Shown here piece by piece: positions 18,529-28,589 of a DNA stretch of 64,000 nt. The DNA is from Mesorhizobium sp. ZC-5 (lineage in GTDB: Bacteria > Pseudomonadota > Alphaproteobacteria > Rhizobiales > Rhizobiaceae). Below the pieces are notes generated by a model that was given only the letters and a program-made list of their open reading frames with translations, had not been told where the DNA came from and did not search any database. Every line of letters begins with the position of its first letter. Position 1 is the first letter of the stretch. A program made the position numbers and the translations under genes. Location of the stretch: contig NZ_JAOWPT010000001.1 in the NCBI RefSeq assembly GCF_025753855.1, positions 124,001 to 188,000 of the forward strand, written 5' to 3'.

Positions 18529-19515
18529 TCACAGCGCCCGCACTTCGACCGGCGAGGCGGCGTCTAGTTTCAGTGGGTTGCGCAGTGGCAGCCCGAAACC
18601 CGGCACTTCGATCTCGAAGATGTCGCCCGCTTGGGCTTTCACCCCGTCGGCGAAGGACAGCGTCGCCGTACCGAACATGTGGATGTGCACATCGCCGGGC
18701 TGGCGGAACACGTCATACTTGAAGTGGTGATGCTCCAGATTGGCGATCGTGTGCGACATGTTCGCCTCCCCCGAAAGGAACGGCTTTTCCCACAACGTCC
18801 CGCCGCCGCGCAGAATGCGCGACATGCCACGCACATCTTCCGGCAATTCGCCGACGAGGATTTCCGGTCCGATCGAGGCGTTCCTGAGCTTGGAATGCGC
18901 AAGGTAGAGATAATTGATGCGCTCGGTGACGTGGTCGGAAAATTCGTTGGACAAGGCGAAGCCGATGCGGAACGGCGCACCGTCGTCGCCGATGATATAG
19001 ATACCGGCAATTTCAGGCTCCTCGCCGGCATCGAGCGCGAAAGCCGGTGAGAGCAGCGGCTTGCCGGGCTCCACCACCATGGTGCCGTTGCCCTTGTAGA
19101 ACCACTCCGGTTGCACACCGGGGCCGCCATTCGCTGGCTTGCCACCCTCCAGGCCCATGCGGAACATCTTCATGGAATCGGTCAGCTTTTCCTCGATATC
19201 CGCCTTCTTGTGCATGGCGTCGCGGGTAGCCGCCGAGCCGAGATGCGTAAGGCCGGTGCCGGTCAAATGGAGATGCGCCGGGTCGGGATGGCGGATCGGC
19301 GACAGCACGCGGCCTTCGTTGTAAGCGATCTCCAGATCGACCGTCTCGCCGAGCCCGCGCTCGGTGATGACCGCGTGAAGCTGCTTGCCGGCGCGCACCG
19401 CTTCCAGTGCCAGTGCGTAGACGGATTTGGCACCATTGACCAAGCGAGCCGCGTCGCCATTGCGCACGGCGACGAAGCTCGTTCCGTCGGTGCCGGAAAT
19501 CTGGGAAATCAGCAT
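18529..19515 (-). CDS. gguC: GguC / AraD1-family protein
   Basis: A 328-residue cytoplasmic protein of the GguC/AraD1 family, related to the fumarylacetoacetate-hydrolase fold and associated with L-arabinose or related aldonate catabolism in Rhizobiales. Residues such as GLGETVDLEIAYNEGRVLSP and FALSNEFSDHVTE are typical, and the C-terminal half carries conserved acidic metal-binding positions. A strong AAGGAGG precedes the ATG. It sits between the transporter genes and the SDR dehydrogenase, consistent with a dehydratase-like step after sugar oxidation. The exact substrate is not determined here. Confidence 0.85.
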   Translation of the reverse strand: MLISQISGTDGTSFVAVRNGDAARLVNGAKSVYALALEAVRAGKQLHAVITERGLGETVDLEIAYNEGRVLSPIRHPDPAHLHLTGTGLTHLGSAATRDAMHKKADIEEKLTDSMKMFRMGLEGGKPANGGPGVQPEWFYKGNGTMVVEPGKPLLSPAFALDAGEEPEIAGIYIIGDDGAPFRIGFALSNEFSDHVTERINYLYLAHSKLRNASIGPEILVGELPEDVRGMSRILRGGGTLWEKPFLSGEANMSHTIANLEHHHFKYDVFRQPGDVHIHMFGTATLSFADGVKAQAGDIFEIEVPGFGLPLRNPLKLDAASPVEVRAL

Positions 19516-19530
19516 TTTATCCTCCTTGAG

Positions 19531-19560
19531 GTCTGCCGATGCGGCGTGGCATCTGCAGAC
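19531..19560 (-). promoter_or_regulatory. Hairpin immediately upstream of gguC
   Basis: Two 12-base arms (19531-19542 and 19549-19560) pair with a single mismatch around a six-base loop. In the transcript the hairpin ends about ten bases before the gguC Shine-Dalgarno. It could be an RNA-processing or stability element that separates transporter and enzyme expression, or a weak terminator for the upstream genes. Confidence 0.45.
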
Positions 19561-19721
19561 AAAAACCTACTTGCGCGCCGATTGCCTCGCCTCGGCACGG
19601 TCGTCTTTCGTCATGTGCTTTTCCGGTTGCGTCCGCGTCGGTTCACGGGCTTCAATTCCGCCCGAACCTTTGGATTCATTCCGCTTCCGTCAAATGCTGC
19701 TTGCCGTTCCCTCCCGTCGGT

Positions 19722-20978
19722 TCAGGCTTTCTTCTTGTTGTAGAGATCGAAGGCAACCGCGCCGAGCAACACCAGGCCCTTGATGACCTGCTGCCAGTCG
19801 ATGTTGATACCCATGATGCCCATGCCGTTGTTCATGACGCCCATGATGAAGGCGCCGATGACCGCACCGGTCACCTGGCCGACGCCACCCAGCGCGGAAG
19901 CGCCGCCAACGAAGACGGCCGCGATCACGTCGAGCTCCAGTCCGGCGCCGGCCTTCGGCGTCGCCATGTTGAGGCGGGCGGAATAGATCAGGCCGGCGAG
20001 AGCCGCGAGCATGCCCATGATGACGAAGATGTGGAAGGTCAGCCGCTCGGTATTGATGCCCGATAGCGCCGCTGCCTTGACGTTGCCGCCGATGGCGTAG
20101 ATGCGCCGGCCAAAGGTCATGCGCTTGGTGATGAAGACGAACAGCGCGATCAGCACGCCCATCACGACCAGCACGTTCGGCAGCCCCCTGAAGGAGGCGA
20201 ACTTATACATCAGGAACAGGATGATGGCCGAGATCACTAGGTTTTTCATCACGAAGAACACGAAAGGTTCTGCCTCGTAGCCATGGCTTTCGCGGCTGCG
20301 TCTACTCTTGACCGCCAGGTAGAGCATGGCCACGACGATCAGGATGCCGATAACAAGGGTCGTCGAATGCAGCACGATGCCTGTTCCCGGAGTGGGGCCT
20401 CCGGAAGCGTTGAGGGTCGGCGCGACGAGGGTGAGCGGCCCGATCACATCCGGGATGAAGCCCGCGCTGAGCAGCTGGAACAGCGGCGGAAACGGGCCGA
20501 CTGAGCGGCCGCTCAGCACGTTGAGCAGCAGGCCCTTGAACACCAGCATGCCCGCCAGCGTAACGATGAAGGAAGGGATCTTCATATAGGCTATGAAATA
20601 GCCCTGCACGCCGCCGATGACGGCGCCGAGCGCAATACACAGGAAGCCGGCCAGCAGCGGATTCATGTCGTAGTCGACCATCAGGATCGCCGCCACCGCC
20701 CCGATGAACCCGGCGACCGCGCCTACCGAAAGATCGATATGTCCGGCCACGATGACCAGCAGCATGCCCAGCGCCATCACGACGATGTAGGAATTCTGCA
20801 GGACGACGTTGGTCAGGTTGACGGGATAGAAGAGCACCCCGTTTGTCATGTACCAGAAGAACACCATGATCGCGATCAGGGCGATCACCAGACCGTATTC
20901 GCGCAGGTTTTCCCTGACGGCGTCCTGTACGGTCGCCTTCGCGGCGCTGACGGGCGATGCGGAGGTTTCTGTGCTCAT
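19722..20978 (-). CDS. gguB: Multiple-sugar ABC transporter permease GguB
   Basis: Inner-membrane permease of 418 residues for the ChvE-dependent sugar importer (XylH/AraH-type, ten or more spans). Recognisable segments are [20 protein letters not shown] near residue 80 and [21 protein letters not shown] and [16 protein letters not shown] toward the end. The ATG overlaps the gguA stop codon in an ATGA arrangement, so translation is coupled; the longer open frame upstream is not used. A 206-base gap with a hairpin separates it from gguC. Confidence 0.93.
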   Translation of the reverse strand: MSTETSASPVSAAKATVQDAVRENLREYGLVIALIAIMVFFWYMTNGVLFYPVNLTNVVLQNSYIVVMALGMLLVIVAGHIDLSVGAVAGFIGAVAAILMVDYDMNPLLAGFLCIALGAVIGGVQGYFIAYMKIPSFIVTLAGMLVFKGLLLNVLSGRSVGPFPPLFQLLSAGFIPDVIGPLTLVAPTLNASGGPTPGTGIVLHSTTLVIGILIVVAMLYLAVKSRRSRESHGYEAEPFVFFVMKNLVISAIILFLMYKFASFRGLPNVLVVMGVLIALFVFITKRMTFGRRIYAIGGNVKAAALSGINTERLTFHIFVIMGMLAALAGLIYSARLNMATPKAGAGLELDVIAAVFVGGASALGGVGQVTGAVIGAFIMGVMNNGMGIMGINIDWQQVIKGLVLLGAVAFDLYNKKKA

Positions 20979-22513
20979 GACGCTGCTTTCTCTTCTCCGC
21001 GGACGATCGCCCGCATGATCTTTTCCTGGCTTGCCTCGTGGCCGGCGAGTTCGCCCACGATGCGCCCTTCGTTCAACACGTAGATGCGGTCGCATATGCC
21101 GAGCAGTTCCGGCATTTCGGACGAGATGACCAGGATGCCTTTGCCTTCTCCGGCAAGCTTGTTGATGATGGCGTAGATCTCATATTTCGCGCCGACGTCG
21201 ATGCCGCGCGTCGGCTCGTCGAGGATCAGCACGTCGGGATTGGCAAACAGCCACTTCGACAGCACGACTTTCTGCTGGTTGCCGCCCGAAAGGTTGCCGG
21301 TGATCTGATAGACGCTTGACGAACGGATGTTGGTCTTCTTGCGATATTCGTTCGCGACCTTGAGTTCGCCCATATCGTCGATGACGCCCGATCTCGAAAC
21401 ACCGGGAAGGTTCGCGATCGTCACATTATGCTTGATGTGGTCGATCAGGTTGAGGCCGTAAGTCTTCCGGTCTTCCGTCGCATAGGCGAGCCCCGCAGCC
21501 ACCGCCTTCCCGACCGTCGCGGTATCGGCACGCTTGCCGTGCACGTACACCTCGCCGGTGACGTTGGCGCCGTAGGCGCGGCCGAACACGCTCATCGCGA
21601 ATTCGGTGCGGCCAGCGCCCATAAGCCCGGCGATGCCGACGACCTCGCCCTTTTTCAGGTGCAGGTTTATGCCCTTGATGATCTGCCGGTCGGGATGCAG
21701 TGGATGATAGACCGACCAGTCCTTCACTTCGAAAATCGTTTCACCGATCTTGGGCTCGCGCGACGGGTAGCGGTCTTCCATCGTGCGGCCGACCATCGAG
21801 GTGATGATGCGGTCCTCGGTCACATCTTCCCGGTCCATTGTTTCGATGGTCTGGCCGTCGCGGATGACGGTAACGCGATCCGCAACCTTCTTCACCTCGT
21901 TCAGCTTGTGCGAGATAAGGATCGCCGTCATGCCCTGCTTCTTGAATTCGAGCAGCAGGTCGAGCAGCGCCTGGCTGTCCTTCTCGGACAGGCTTGCCGT
22001 CGGCTCATCGAGAATGAGTAGCTTCACGTCTTTCGCCAGCGCCTTGGCGATCTCGACAAGCTGCTGCTTGCCTGTGCCGATGTTGGTGATCAGCGTGTCG
22101 GGGTCCTCGCGCAGACCGACCTTCCTCAAAAGTTCCTTTGCACGCCGGCGCGCCACGTCCCAGTCTATGATACCCAGGCGTGCCTGCTCGTTGCCGAGAA
22201 ACATGTTTTCGGCGATCGACAGCATCGGCACCAGCGCCAGTTCCTGGTGAATGATGACGATGCCCAGCTTCTCGCTGTCGTGAATGCCGTTGAAACGGCA
22301 TTCCTTGCCTTCAAACTGGATGTCGCCACTGTAGCTGCCGAAGGGATAGACGCCCGAAAGCACCTTCATCAGCGTGGATTTGCCGGCGCCGTTCTCGCCG
22401 ACGATGGCATGGATTTCACCGCGCTCGACATTCAGGTTGACGTTCGACAAGGCTTTCACGCCGGGGAACGTCTTGGTGATGTCGCGCATCTCCAGGATCG
22501 TATCGCTCATCAT
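20975..22513 (-). CDS. gguA: Multiple-sugar ABC transporter ATP-binding protein GguA
   Basis: Double ATPase of the sugar importer, 512 residues. The first nucleotide-binding domain has Walker [10 protein letters not shown] at 39-47 and Walker [13 protein letters not shown]. The second has the degenerate Walker [10 protein letters not shown] and a good signature LSGGNQQKV near residue 405, the usual pattern for the MglA/XylG family. Two consecutive ATG codons follow GGGAG. The gene overlaps gguB by four bases. Confidence 0.94.
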   Translation of the reverse strand: MMSDTILEMRDITKTFPGVKALSNVNLNVERGEIHAIVGENGAGKSTLMKVLSGVYPFGSYSGDIQFEGKECRFNGIHDSEKLGIVIIHQELALVPMLSIAENMFLGNEQARLGIIDWDVARRRAKELLRKVGLREDPDTLITNIGTGKQQLVEIAKALAKDVKLLILDEPTASLSEKDSQALLDLLLEFKKQGMTAILISHKLNEVKKVADRVTVIRDGQTIETMDREDVTEDRIITSMVGRTMEDRYPSREPKIGETIFEVKDWSVYHPLHPDRQIIKGINLHLKKGEVVGIAGLMGAGRTEFAMSVFGRAYGANVTGEVYVHGKRADTATVGKAVAAGLAYATEDRKTYGLNLIDHIKHNVTIANLPGVSRSGVIDDMGELKVANEYRKKTNIRSSSVYQITGNLSGGNQQKVVLSKWLFANPDVLILDEPTRGIDVGAKYEIYAIINKLAGEGKGILVISSEMPELLGICDRIYVLNEGRIVGELAGHEASQEKIMRAIVRGEEKAAS

Positions 22514-22540
22514 ATTTCTCCCGGGCGGCTAGGAGGCAAA

Positions 22541-22630
22541 TGAGGGGCGGCACACCTGCACCGGCAGAGTTCAACCTGCCCCTCATCCGACCCTATCGGG
22601 CCACCTTCTTCCCGTAAACGGGGAGAAGGG
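22541..22630. repeat. RIME-like palindromic intergenic element
   Basis: Two nested or adjacent palindromes fill the gap between chvE and gguA. TGAGGGGC (22541-22548) pairs with GCCCCTCA (22578-22585). CCTTCTTCCCGT (22604-22615) pairs with ACGGGGAGAAGG (22618-22629) with one G-U-type mismatch. The wording of the second palindrome is that of the Rhizobium intergenic mosaic element (RIME) repeats found many times in rhizobial genomes. Located after the binding-protein gene, it probably also shapes mRNA stability. Confidence 0.75.
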
Positions 22631-22636
22631 AAGACC

Positions 22637-23707
22637 TTACTTCAGGTCTTCGGCCTTGATGTAGCCGGAACCGACCACGATCTGCTCGTAGTTCGACTTG
22701 TCGACCGATACCGGCACGAGCAGGTAGGACGGAACCACCTTCACGCCGTTGTTGTAGGTCTTCTCGTCATTGATTTCCGGCTTGCCGCCGGACAGGGCGG
22801 TGTCGACCAGATTGGCAGTGACCTTCGCCAGTTCGCGGGTGTCCTTGAACACGGTCGAGTACTGCTCGTCGGCGATGATCGCCTTGACCGAAGGCGTCTC
22901 GGCGTCCTGGCCGGTGATGATCGGCCACGGCTGGTCGGCGGTTCCGTAACCGACGCCCCGCAGCGACGAGATGATGCCGCGCGAGAGGCCGTCATAGGGT
23001 GCGAGCACGCCATGGACACGGCTTCCGTCCGAATAGTTCGCCGACAGGATGTTGTCCATGCGGGCCTGCGCCACCGCTGCGTCCCAGCGCAGCGTACCGA
23101 CCTTCTCCATGCCCAGCTGGCCCGACTTGACGACGATCTCGCCCTTGTCGACCATCGGCTGCAGCACGCTCATGGCACCATCGTAGAAAAAGAAGGCGTT
23201 GTTGTCGTCAGGCGAGCCGCCGAACAGCTCGACGTTCCACGGCTTCTGGTCGGCGAAACGCTCGTTGAGGCCCTTCACCAGCGATTCAGCCTGCAGGACG
23301 CCGACCTTGAAGTTGTCGAAGGTGGTGTAATAGTCGACATTCGGGCTTTCGCGGATCAGGCGGTCATAGGCGACGGTGATCGCGCCGCTGTCCTTCGCCT
23401 GCTGCAACACCTGCGACAGCGTCGTGCCGTCGATCGACGCGATGACCAGCGCCTTGGCGCCCTTGGTCACCATGCCCTCGATCTGGGTGAGCTGGTTCGG
23501 GATGTCGTCTTCCGCATATTGCAGATCGACGGTGTAGCCCTTGGCTTCGAGGGCGGCCTTGAGTTCGTTGCCGTCGCTGATCCAACGGAGCGACGACTTC
23601 GTCGGCATCGCGATGCCGACGATCCCTTTGTCCTGCGCCGAGGCGCCGAACGTCATAGCCGCGAGGCCGAGCGCGAGCGCGCCGACTAACGTCTTGATGA
23701 TTTTCAC
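22637..23707 (-). CDS. chvE: Sugar-binding periplasmic protein ChvE
   Basis: Periplasmic receptor for galactose, arabinose, glucose and related aldoses, 356 residues. It feeds GguAB and, in plant-associated relatives, cooperates with chemotaxis or VirA signalling. The signal peptide ends at GASA (residue 24); then [17 protein letters not shown] and the hinge and ligand residues of the xylose/galactose-binding (type I) fold follow. The start codon is GTG at 23707 after a GGGAGAGA ribosome site. It is divergent from the gbpR regulator gene and followed by a palindromic element before gguA. Confidence 0.92.
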   Translation of the reverse strand: MKIIKTLVGALALGLAAMTFGASAQDKGIVGIAMPTKSSLRWISDGNELKAALEAKGYTVDLQYAEDDIPNQLTQIEGMVTKGAKALVIASIDGTTLSQVLQQAKDSGAITVAYDRLIRESPNVDYYTTFDNFKVGVLQAESLVKGLNERFADQKPWNVELFGGSPDDNNAFFFYDGAMSVLQPMVDKGEIVVKSGQLGMEKVGTLRWDAAVAQARMDNILSANYSDGSRVHGVLAPYDGLSRGIISSLRGVGYGTADQPWPIITGQDAETPSVKAIIADEQYSTVFKDTRELAKVTANLVDTALSGGKPEINDEKTYNNGVKVVPSYLLVPVSVDKSNYEQIVVGSGYIKAEDLK

Positions 23708-23859
23708 TCTTTCTCTCCCTTGTGAAAAACCGCAGTCGGCATTGGCCGCCGCCGCGCTTCATCCTGGCCGCGTGGGCGCAGGGTGAATTCTGTGATGCTA
23801 CCTCCCGATGGTCGCGCGCCTGCGTTCTTCCCGCAATGTTGAAACGCGACGGCTGAAAA

Positions 23860-23953
23860 TTTCGGATATCGATATAACTGTCAAATGCAAAATCAGCTAT
23901 TTGCCATACCGAAAATGATATAGATTGATGCGACCAAGGGAGTTGAGGACAAG
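23860..23953 (-). promoter_or_regulatory. chvE promoter and candidate GbpR operator
   Basis: On the minus strand a TTGACA (-35) lies at 23884-23879, and about 17 bases on is an AT-rich -10 position. Between them is a perfect palindrome ATATCGATAT (23866-23875). LysR-type regulators such as GbpR usually bind near the -35 to +1 region of the gene they activate, so this palindrome is a reasonable operator candidate. Confidence 0.35.
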
Positions 23954-24928
23954 ATGCCCATCGATCAGAAGCCAACGCCGCAAGGGTCAAGCTATGAAGA
24001 CGACGAAGGGCTGCTGCGCAGCGGTTTGAAACTCAGGCACATGCGCCTGACGGTTGCCCTCGAAGAGCACGGCCAGATCAGCGCGGCGGCGCAGGTGATG
24101 AATATTTCACAGCCGGCGGCGTCGCGCATGATCGCCGAGATCGAGGCGATCCTTGGCGTGCAGATCTGCGAGCGCTTGCCGCGAGGCGTCCGCCTGACCC
24201 CTTACGGCGCCGCGCTGGCGCGACGGGCGAAGAGCATCCTGCTTGAAATGCGAGAGGTCGATCGTGAGATTGCCGACCTGAAACTCGGCAAGGGCGGCTC
24301 GGTTTTCCTCGGCGCTGTGACCGCGCCGGCGATCGAACTCGCGGTCCCCGCCATAAGAAAAGTCAGGCAGGAACATCCGCGCATCGAGATCAGCGTACAG
24401 GTGGAGACAAGCGCGGTTCTGGCGCGCGAGTTGCTGGCATCGCGGCATGATTTCATCATCGCGCGCATCCCCGACGACCTCAATCCACGGCTCTTCGAAA
24501 GCCGGATCATCGGCGTCGAGAAGGCCTGCCTGATCGCGCGGCGCGGTCATCCCCTGTCGACCGGCAGGACGATCGGACTCGACGAACTCAGCCAATTTGA
24601 CTGGGTGTTCCAGCCGGGGGGATCGCTGCTGCGCCAGACCGTCGAGGGCATTTTCGTCAGCCAGGGCGCCCCCCTGCCCGACCGCATCCTCAACACCAGC
24701 TCGCTGCTGCTGACGCTTGTCATGATCGCGCAATCCGACGCCATCGCGCCGATCGCCGTCGACGTCGCCCGCTTCGTCAACAGCCGCTCCGGTCTCGCCG
24801 GCGCCATCGACATCCTGCCCATCGCTTTCGACATCAACGTGCAGCCTTACAGCCTGGTCAAGGTGAAGGACCGCACGCTCTCGCCGACCGCGAGCATGCT
24901 TTACGAGCAGATTCTTCGCGAAATCTGA
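23954..24928 (+). CDS. gbpR: LysR-family regulator GbpR
   Basis: LysR-type transcriptional regulator of 324 residues, divergent from chvE; in Agrobacterium, GbpR controls chvE in response to galactose and arabinose. The winged helix-turn-helix lies at about residues 30-90 (MRLTVALEEHGQISAAAQVM, then NISQPAASRMIAEIE), followed by the two-lobed effector domain with RGHPLSTGRTIGLDEL. The N-terminal extension before the HTH matches the GbpR group. ATG at 23954 has GAGGA upstream. An intrinsic terminator follows. Confidence 0.87.
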   Translation: MPIDQKPTPQGSSYEDDEGLLRSGLKLRHMRLTVALEEHGQISAAAQVMNISQPAASRMIAEIEAILGVQICERLPRGVRLTPYGAALARRAKSILLEMREVDREIADLKLGKGGSVFLGAVTAPAIELAVPAIRKVRQEHPRIEISVQVETSAVLARELLASRHDFIIARIPDDLNPRLFESRIIGVEKACLIARRGHPLSTGRTIGLDELSQFDWVFQPGGSLLRQTVEGIFVSQGAPLPDRILNTSSLLLTLVMIAQSDAIAPIAVDVARFVNSRSGLAGAIDILPIAFDINVQPYSLVKVKDRTLSPTASMLYEQILREI

Positions 24929-24944
24929 TTGCAAATCTCCAGAT

Positions 24945-24965
24945 CGCCCGTTTTTCGGGCGTTTC
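24945..24965 (+). terminator. Intrinsic terminator after gbpR
   Basis: CGCCCG and CGGGCG arms around a TTTTT loop, followed by TTTC, about 17 bases after the gbpR stop codon. Confidence 0.6.
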
Positions 24966-25099
24966 ATCAAAAACCGACCGGCTTTTTCACGAATTTTCGC
25001 AGCTATTTCCAAGGCTTCCAGCGTCCCGACTGGCAGGATCGACTTCGGCTTGACGAAACGGTTTCCAAATGGGATAGTCATCCATAACTAGAATATAGA

Positions 25100-25115
25100 T
25101 TACATAATAATGTAA
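25100..25115. promoter_or_regulatory. Perfect palindrome before the peptide-type ABC operon
   Basis: TTACAT-AATA-ATGTAA, a perfect inverted repeat just upstream of the ribosome site (AGAGG at about 25118) of the first gene. Its place between promoter and start codon suits a repressor operator. The IclR-family regulator encoded at the end of this gene cluster is the natural candidate, which is inference. Confidence 0.45.
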
Positions 25116-25131
25116 CATGAGAGGAACCAGC

Positions 25132-26670
25132 ATGAGACATTTCATGAAAGTTGCCGTTTCGCTCGCCGCAGCGCTGCTGCCGGCGACGGGCGTTGCCTGG
25201 GGACAGGCAAAAGGCGGCGTGATCGACGTCGCCACGGTCGGCGAACCGCCGACGCTCGATCCGATGGCATCAACCGCCGACCTCGTCGGCATCGTCACCC
25301 AGCACATCTACGAGACACTCTATACCTTCGATAAGGATTGGGGCATCACTCCGCTGCTCGCCGCGGACATGCCGCAGATTTCGGCGGACGGGCTGACCTA
25401 CACGATCCCGCTGAGGACCGGCATCAAGTTCCATGACGGCTCCGACATGAATTCGGCTGACGTCGTCGCCTCGCTGCAACGCTGGATGAAGGTTGCGACA
25501 CGCGGCAAGCAGGCCGCGGAAACGATAACCGCAGCGGAAGCCGTCGATGACAACACAGTCAAGATCACGCTCAACAAGCCATTCGCGCCACTGCTATCGC
25601 TGCTGTCACTGAACAATGCGGCGGCGATCATCATCCCGTCGGAAAATGCCGCCGAGGATCCGATGACAAAATTCATCGGTACCGGACCGTATATGCTGAA
25701 GGAGCGCAAGCCCGACCAGTTCATCCAGCTCGCCCGCTTCGATGGCTATTCATCGCGGGACGGTGAGCCGAACGGCTATGGCGGCGCCCGCAAGCAATAT
25801 CTCGACGAAATCCGTTTCGTGCCGGTCCCCGATCCGAACACACGCACCGAAGGTGCCGTGTCCGGCCAGTTCGCCTATGTCGACTCGCTGCCGGTGGAAG
25901 CCTTCGAGAAGATTTCCGGCGGCAAGACAGAACCCGTATTGCTTAAGCCGTTCGGCTGGCCGGTCTTCGTGCTGAACACCAAGGAGGGGCTGAACTCCGA
26001 CATCAAGATCCGCAAGGCAATCCAGGCGGCACTCGCGCCGAAGGACATGCTGCTTGCCGCGTTCGGCTCGGAAGAATTCTTCACCGTCGACGGAGCCATG
26101 TATCCCGAAGGTTACAAATGGCACACCGAAACCGGCACCGAACCCTACAAGCCGGACGGAGATACCGAAGCCGCCATGGCTCTGGTGAAGGAAGCCGGAT
26201 ATGACGGCTCCAAGCCGCTGCGCATCCTGACCAGCCGCCAGTACGAATTCCACTACAAGATGGCGCAGGTCGCCGCCGAATATCTGAAGGCCGCCGGTTT
26301 CCAGGTGCAACTGGACGTGGTCGAATGGGCGACGCTGACCAAGAACCGCACCGACGCGGCCCTGTGGGACATTTATATCACCCACAGCCCGTTCCTACCC
26401 GAGCCTTCGCTGACCGGCATCATGTCCGACACTTCGCCGGGCTGGTGGGTCTCAGACAAGAAGCATGAGGTCCTGGGCGCCTTCAACGCAGAGTCCGATC
26501 CGGAGAAGCGCGTCGCCCTGTGGCCGGCGGTGCAGCAGGCGGTCTACGATGAAGTTCCCGCGTTCAAGGTCGGCAACTTCAATGCGCTCGCCGCCCAGGC
26601 GCCGAACCTCAAGGGTGTGACACCTGCCCCCTGGCCATATTTCTGGAACGCCTATCTCGAAGGCAACTGA
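25132..26670 (+). CDS. Peptide/opine-type ABC transporter substrate-binding protein
   Basis: Periplasmic solute-binding protein of cluster C (SBP_bac_5, DppA/OppA fold), 512 residues. The signal peptide ends around AWG (residue 24). Family-typical segments are VGEPPTLDPMAST, FHDGSDMNSADVVASLQRWM and IGTGPYMLKE. The ATG at 25132, after AGAGG, is preferred to the in-frame ATG at 25117. It heads an operon with two permeases, an amidohydrolase, two ATPases, a RidA protein and a PLP enzyme, so the cargo is probably an amino-acid-derived or peptide-like compound broken down by these enzymes. Confidence 0.9.
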   Translation: MRHFMKVAVSLAAALLPATGVAWGQAKGGVIDVATVGEPPTLDPMASTADLVGIVTQHIYETLYTFDKDWGITPLLAADMPQISADGLTYTIPLRTGIKFHDGSDMNSADVVASLQRWMKVATRGKQAAETITAAEAVDDNTVKITLNKPFAPLLSLLSLNNAAAIIIPSENAAEDPMTKFIGTGPYMLKERKPDQFIQLARFDGYSSRDGEPNGYGGARKQYLDEIRFVPVPDPNTRTEGAVSGQFAYVDSLPVEAFEKISGGKTEPVLLKPFGWPVFVLNTKEGLNSDIKIRKAIQAALAPKDMLLAAFGSEEFFTVDGAMYPEGYKWHTETGTEPYKPDGDTEAAMALVKEAGYDGSKPLRILTSRQYEFHYKMAQVAAEYLKAAGFQVQLDVVEWATLTKNRTDAALWDIYITHSPFLPEPSLTGIMSDTSPGWWVSDKKHEVLGAFNAESDPEKRVALWPAVQQAVYDEVPAFKVGNFNALAAQAPNLKGVTPAPWPYFWNAYLEGN

Positions 26671-26710
26671 TCCAGTCCTCCCGCCTGTCCCGCCCCAAAG
26701 CGAGGCAGGT

Positions 26711-26746
26711 CTCCAGGCGCCGGCGCCAACCGTCCGGCGCCTGGAG
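26711..26746 (+). promoter_or_regulatory. Strong hairpin between SBP and permease genes
   Basis: Perfect 13-base arms CTCCAGGCGCCGG (26711-26723) and CCGGCGCCTGGAG (26734-26746) with a ten-base loop, 40 bases after the SBP stop. There is no T-run, so it more likely protects the SBP message end or attenuates transcription into the permease genes than fully terminates. Confidence 0.75.
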
Positions 26747-26779
26747 CAAAACCGGCTCAAACAGCGATGTGAACGGCAA

Positions 26780-27721
26780 ATGCTGCGCTCGATCATCAAC
26801 AGGCTGCTTGGCATGATCGTGGTTATGGCGATCGTCGTCACCATCGTCTTTGTCATTGTGCGCGTCACACCGGGTGACCCGGCCGCAGTCATGCTCGGCC
26901 CTGAAGCGACGGCGGAGGACATCGCCGCGCTGCGCACCAGGCTCGGCCTCGACGGCTCCATACTCGAACAGTTCGGGCGTTATGTCTTCGGCGTCGTACA
27001 AGGGGATTTCGGCCAGTCGATCTTCCTCAACCAGCCGGTCACCCATGCGCTCGCCCAGCGCGCCGAACCGACATTCTTCCTCACTATCTTCTCGCTGCTG
27101 ATCGCCACCGTGATCGCCCTGCCGGTCGGCATCCTCTCGGCCTATTGGCGCGGTTCGCTCTTCGACCAGGCGGCAACGACGGTCGCCATGTTCGCCGCGA
27201 GCGTCCCCAGTTTCTGGCTTGGCCTGCTGCTGATGCAGTTCTTCGCTGTGAAGCTCGGCTGGTTCGACACGTCAGGCTACGGCGGACCTGGAGCCTCGCT
27301 CGGCGAGCGGCTCCACCATCTTGTGCTGCCAGCGCTGGCACTTGGCCTCGTGAGTTCGGCGCTGATCACGCGTTTCACCCGCGCTTCCATGCTTGACGTG
27401 CTGAATGACGACTATGTCCGCACCGCCCGCTCCAAGGGTATGAGCGAATGGCGTGTCGTCCTCAAACATGCATTCAAGAATGCGCTGATCCCCATCCTCA
27501 CGGTGCTCGGGCTGACCGCCGCGCTGCTGATCTCGGGGGCTGTAGTGACCGAAACCGTGTTCGGACTGCCGGGCGTCGGCAATCTTGTCGTTTCGGCGGT
27601 GCTCAGGCGCGACTATCCAGTCATCCAGGGCGCCCTGCTGGTCATCGCTGGCCTTTACGTGCTGGTCAACTTTGGCATCGACATGCTTTATCTCCTTGTC
27701 GATCCGCGGGTGCGCTACTGA
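26780..27721 (+). CDS. ABC transporter permease, DppB type
   Basis: Inner-membrane permease of 313 residues with six spans. The DppB/OppB signatures are VRVTPGDPAAVMLGPEAT near residue 30 and the coupling loop YVRTARSKGMSEWRVVLKHA near residue 215, followed by ETVFGLPGVGNL. Its stop overlaps the next start by one base (TGATG), so the two permeases are coupled. Ribosome-site sequence before the ATG is weak. Confidence 0.92.
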   Translation: MLRSIINRLLGMIVVMAIVVTIVFVIVRVTPGDPAAVMLGPEATAEDIAALRTRLGLDGSILEQFGRYVFGVVQGDFGQSIFLNQPVTHALAQRAEPTFFLTIFSLLIATVIALPVGILSAYWRGSLFDQAATTVAMFAASVPSFWLGLLLMQFFAVKLGWFDTSGYGGPGASLGERLHHLVLPALALGLVSSALITRFTRASMLDVLNDDYVRTARSKGMSEWRVVLKHAFKNALIPILTVLGLTAALLISGAVVTETVFGLPGVGNLVVSAVLRRDYPVIQGALLVIAGLYVLVNFGIDMLYLLVDPRVRY

Positions 27722-28584
27722 TGGCCGCGGTCGCAACTCCACTCCACGCCGAACCCGGCCTGCTATCGCGTCTGGTAACCCGGCGCACCTCATTGGTCGG
27801 GCTGATCATTCTCGGCGTGATAGCGCTCGCCGCCATCCTGGCACCGGTGATCGCGCCCTATTCTCCATCGAAGCTGTCGATCGCCAGTCGGCTTGATGCG
27901 CCGAGCCTCGCACATCTGTTCGGCACGGACGATCTCGGTCGCGATGTCTTCACCCGCATGCTTTATGCCGCCCAGGTTTCGTTATCCGTCGGGCTTGCCG
28001 TAGTCGTGCTCGCCTCGATCCTCGGCATTATACTCGGCTTGACCTCCGGCTTCTTCCGCAAGGCCGACGCGCCTGTGTCTCGCCTGATCGACGCCATGAT
28101 GGCGTTTCCCGACATCCTTCTCGCCATAGCCCTGGTCGCCGCACTCGGTGCATCGGCGACGAACGTCGTCATCGCGCTCGGCATCGTCTACGCGCCCCGG
28201 CTGGCGCGTGTCGTTCGTGCCTCGACCCTGGTCATCCGCGAACTGCCCTATGTCGAAGCCGCGCGTGCGCTCGGCGTGCCGACGCCAGTGATCCTGGTGC
28301 GGCATGTGCTGCGCAACGTCACCTCGCCGCTCTTGGTGCAAGGCACCTTCATCTTCGCCAACGCCATTCTGGCGGAAGCCGGCCTGTCATTCCTCGGCGT
28401 CGGCATCTCGCCCGACATTCCAACCTGGGGCACCATGATCAGCGTCGGCCGTCAGTACATGGATCAGGCGCCGTGGATCATGATGTATCCGGGCGGTGCC
28501 ATCGTCGTCACCGTTTTGTCGCTGCAATTGGTCGGCGACGGATTGCGCGACCTCCTCGACCCGCGCCTTGCAAAGGACATCTAG
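27721..28584 (+). CDS. ABC transporter permease, DppC type
   Basis: Second inner-membrane permease, 287 residues. A cytoplasmic N-terminus is followed by the DppC hallmark FGTDDLGRDVFTRMLYA near residue 64 and the coupling loop EAARALGVPTPVILVRHVLRN. The ATG overlaps the dppB-type stop codon; the reading frame is open much further upstream but that part is the antisense-like shadow of the first permease. It is followed after five bases by the amidohydrolase gene. Confidence 0.92.
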   Translation: MAAVATPLHAEPGLLSRLVTRRTSLVGLIILGVIALAAILAPVIAPYSPSKLSIASRLDAPSLAHLFGTDDLGRDVFTRMLYAAQVSLSVGLAVVVLASILGIILGLTSGFFRKADAPVSRLIDAMMAFPDILLAIALVAALGASATNVVIALGIVYAPRLARVVRASTLVIRELPYVEAARALGVPTPVILVRHVLRNVTSPLLVQGTFIFANAILAEAGLSFLGVGISPDIPTWGTMISVGRQYMDQAPWIMMYPGGAIVVTVLSLQLVGDGLRDLLDPRLAKDI

Positions 28585-28589
28585 ACGAA

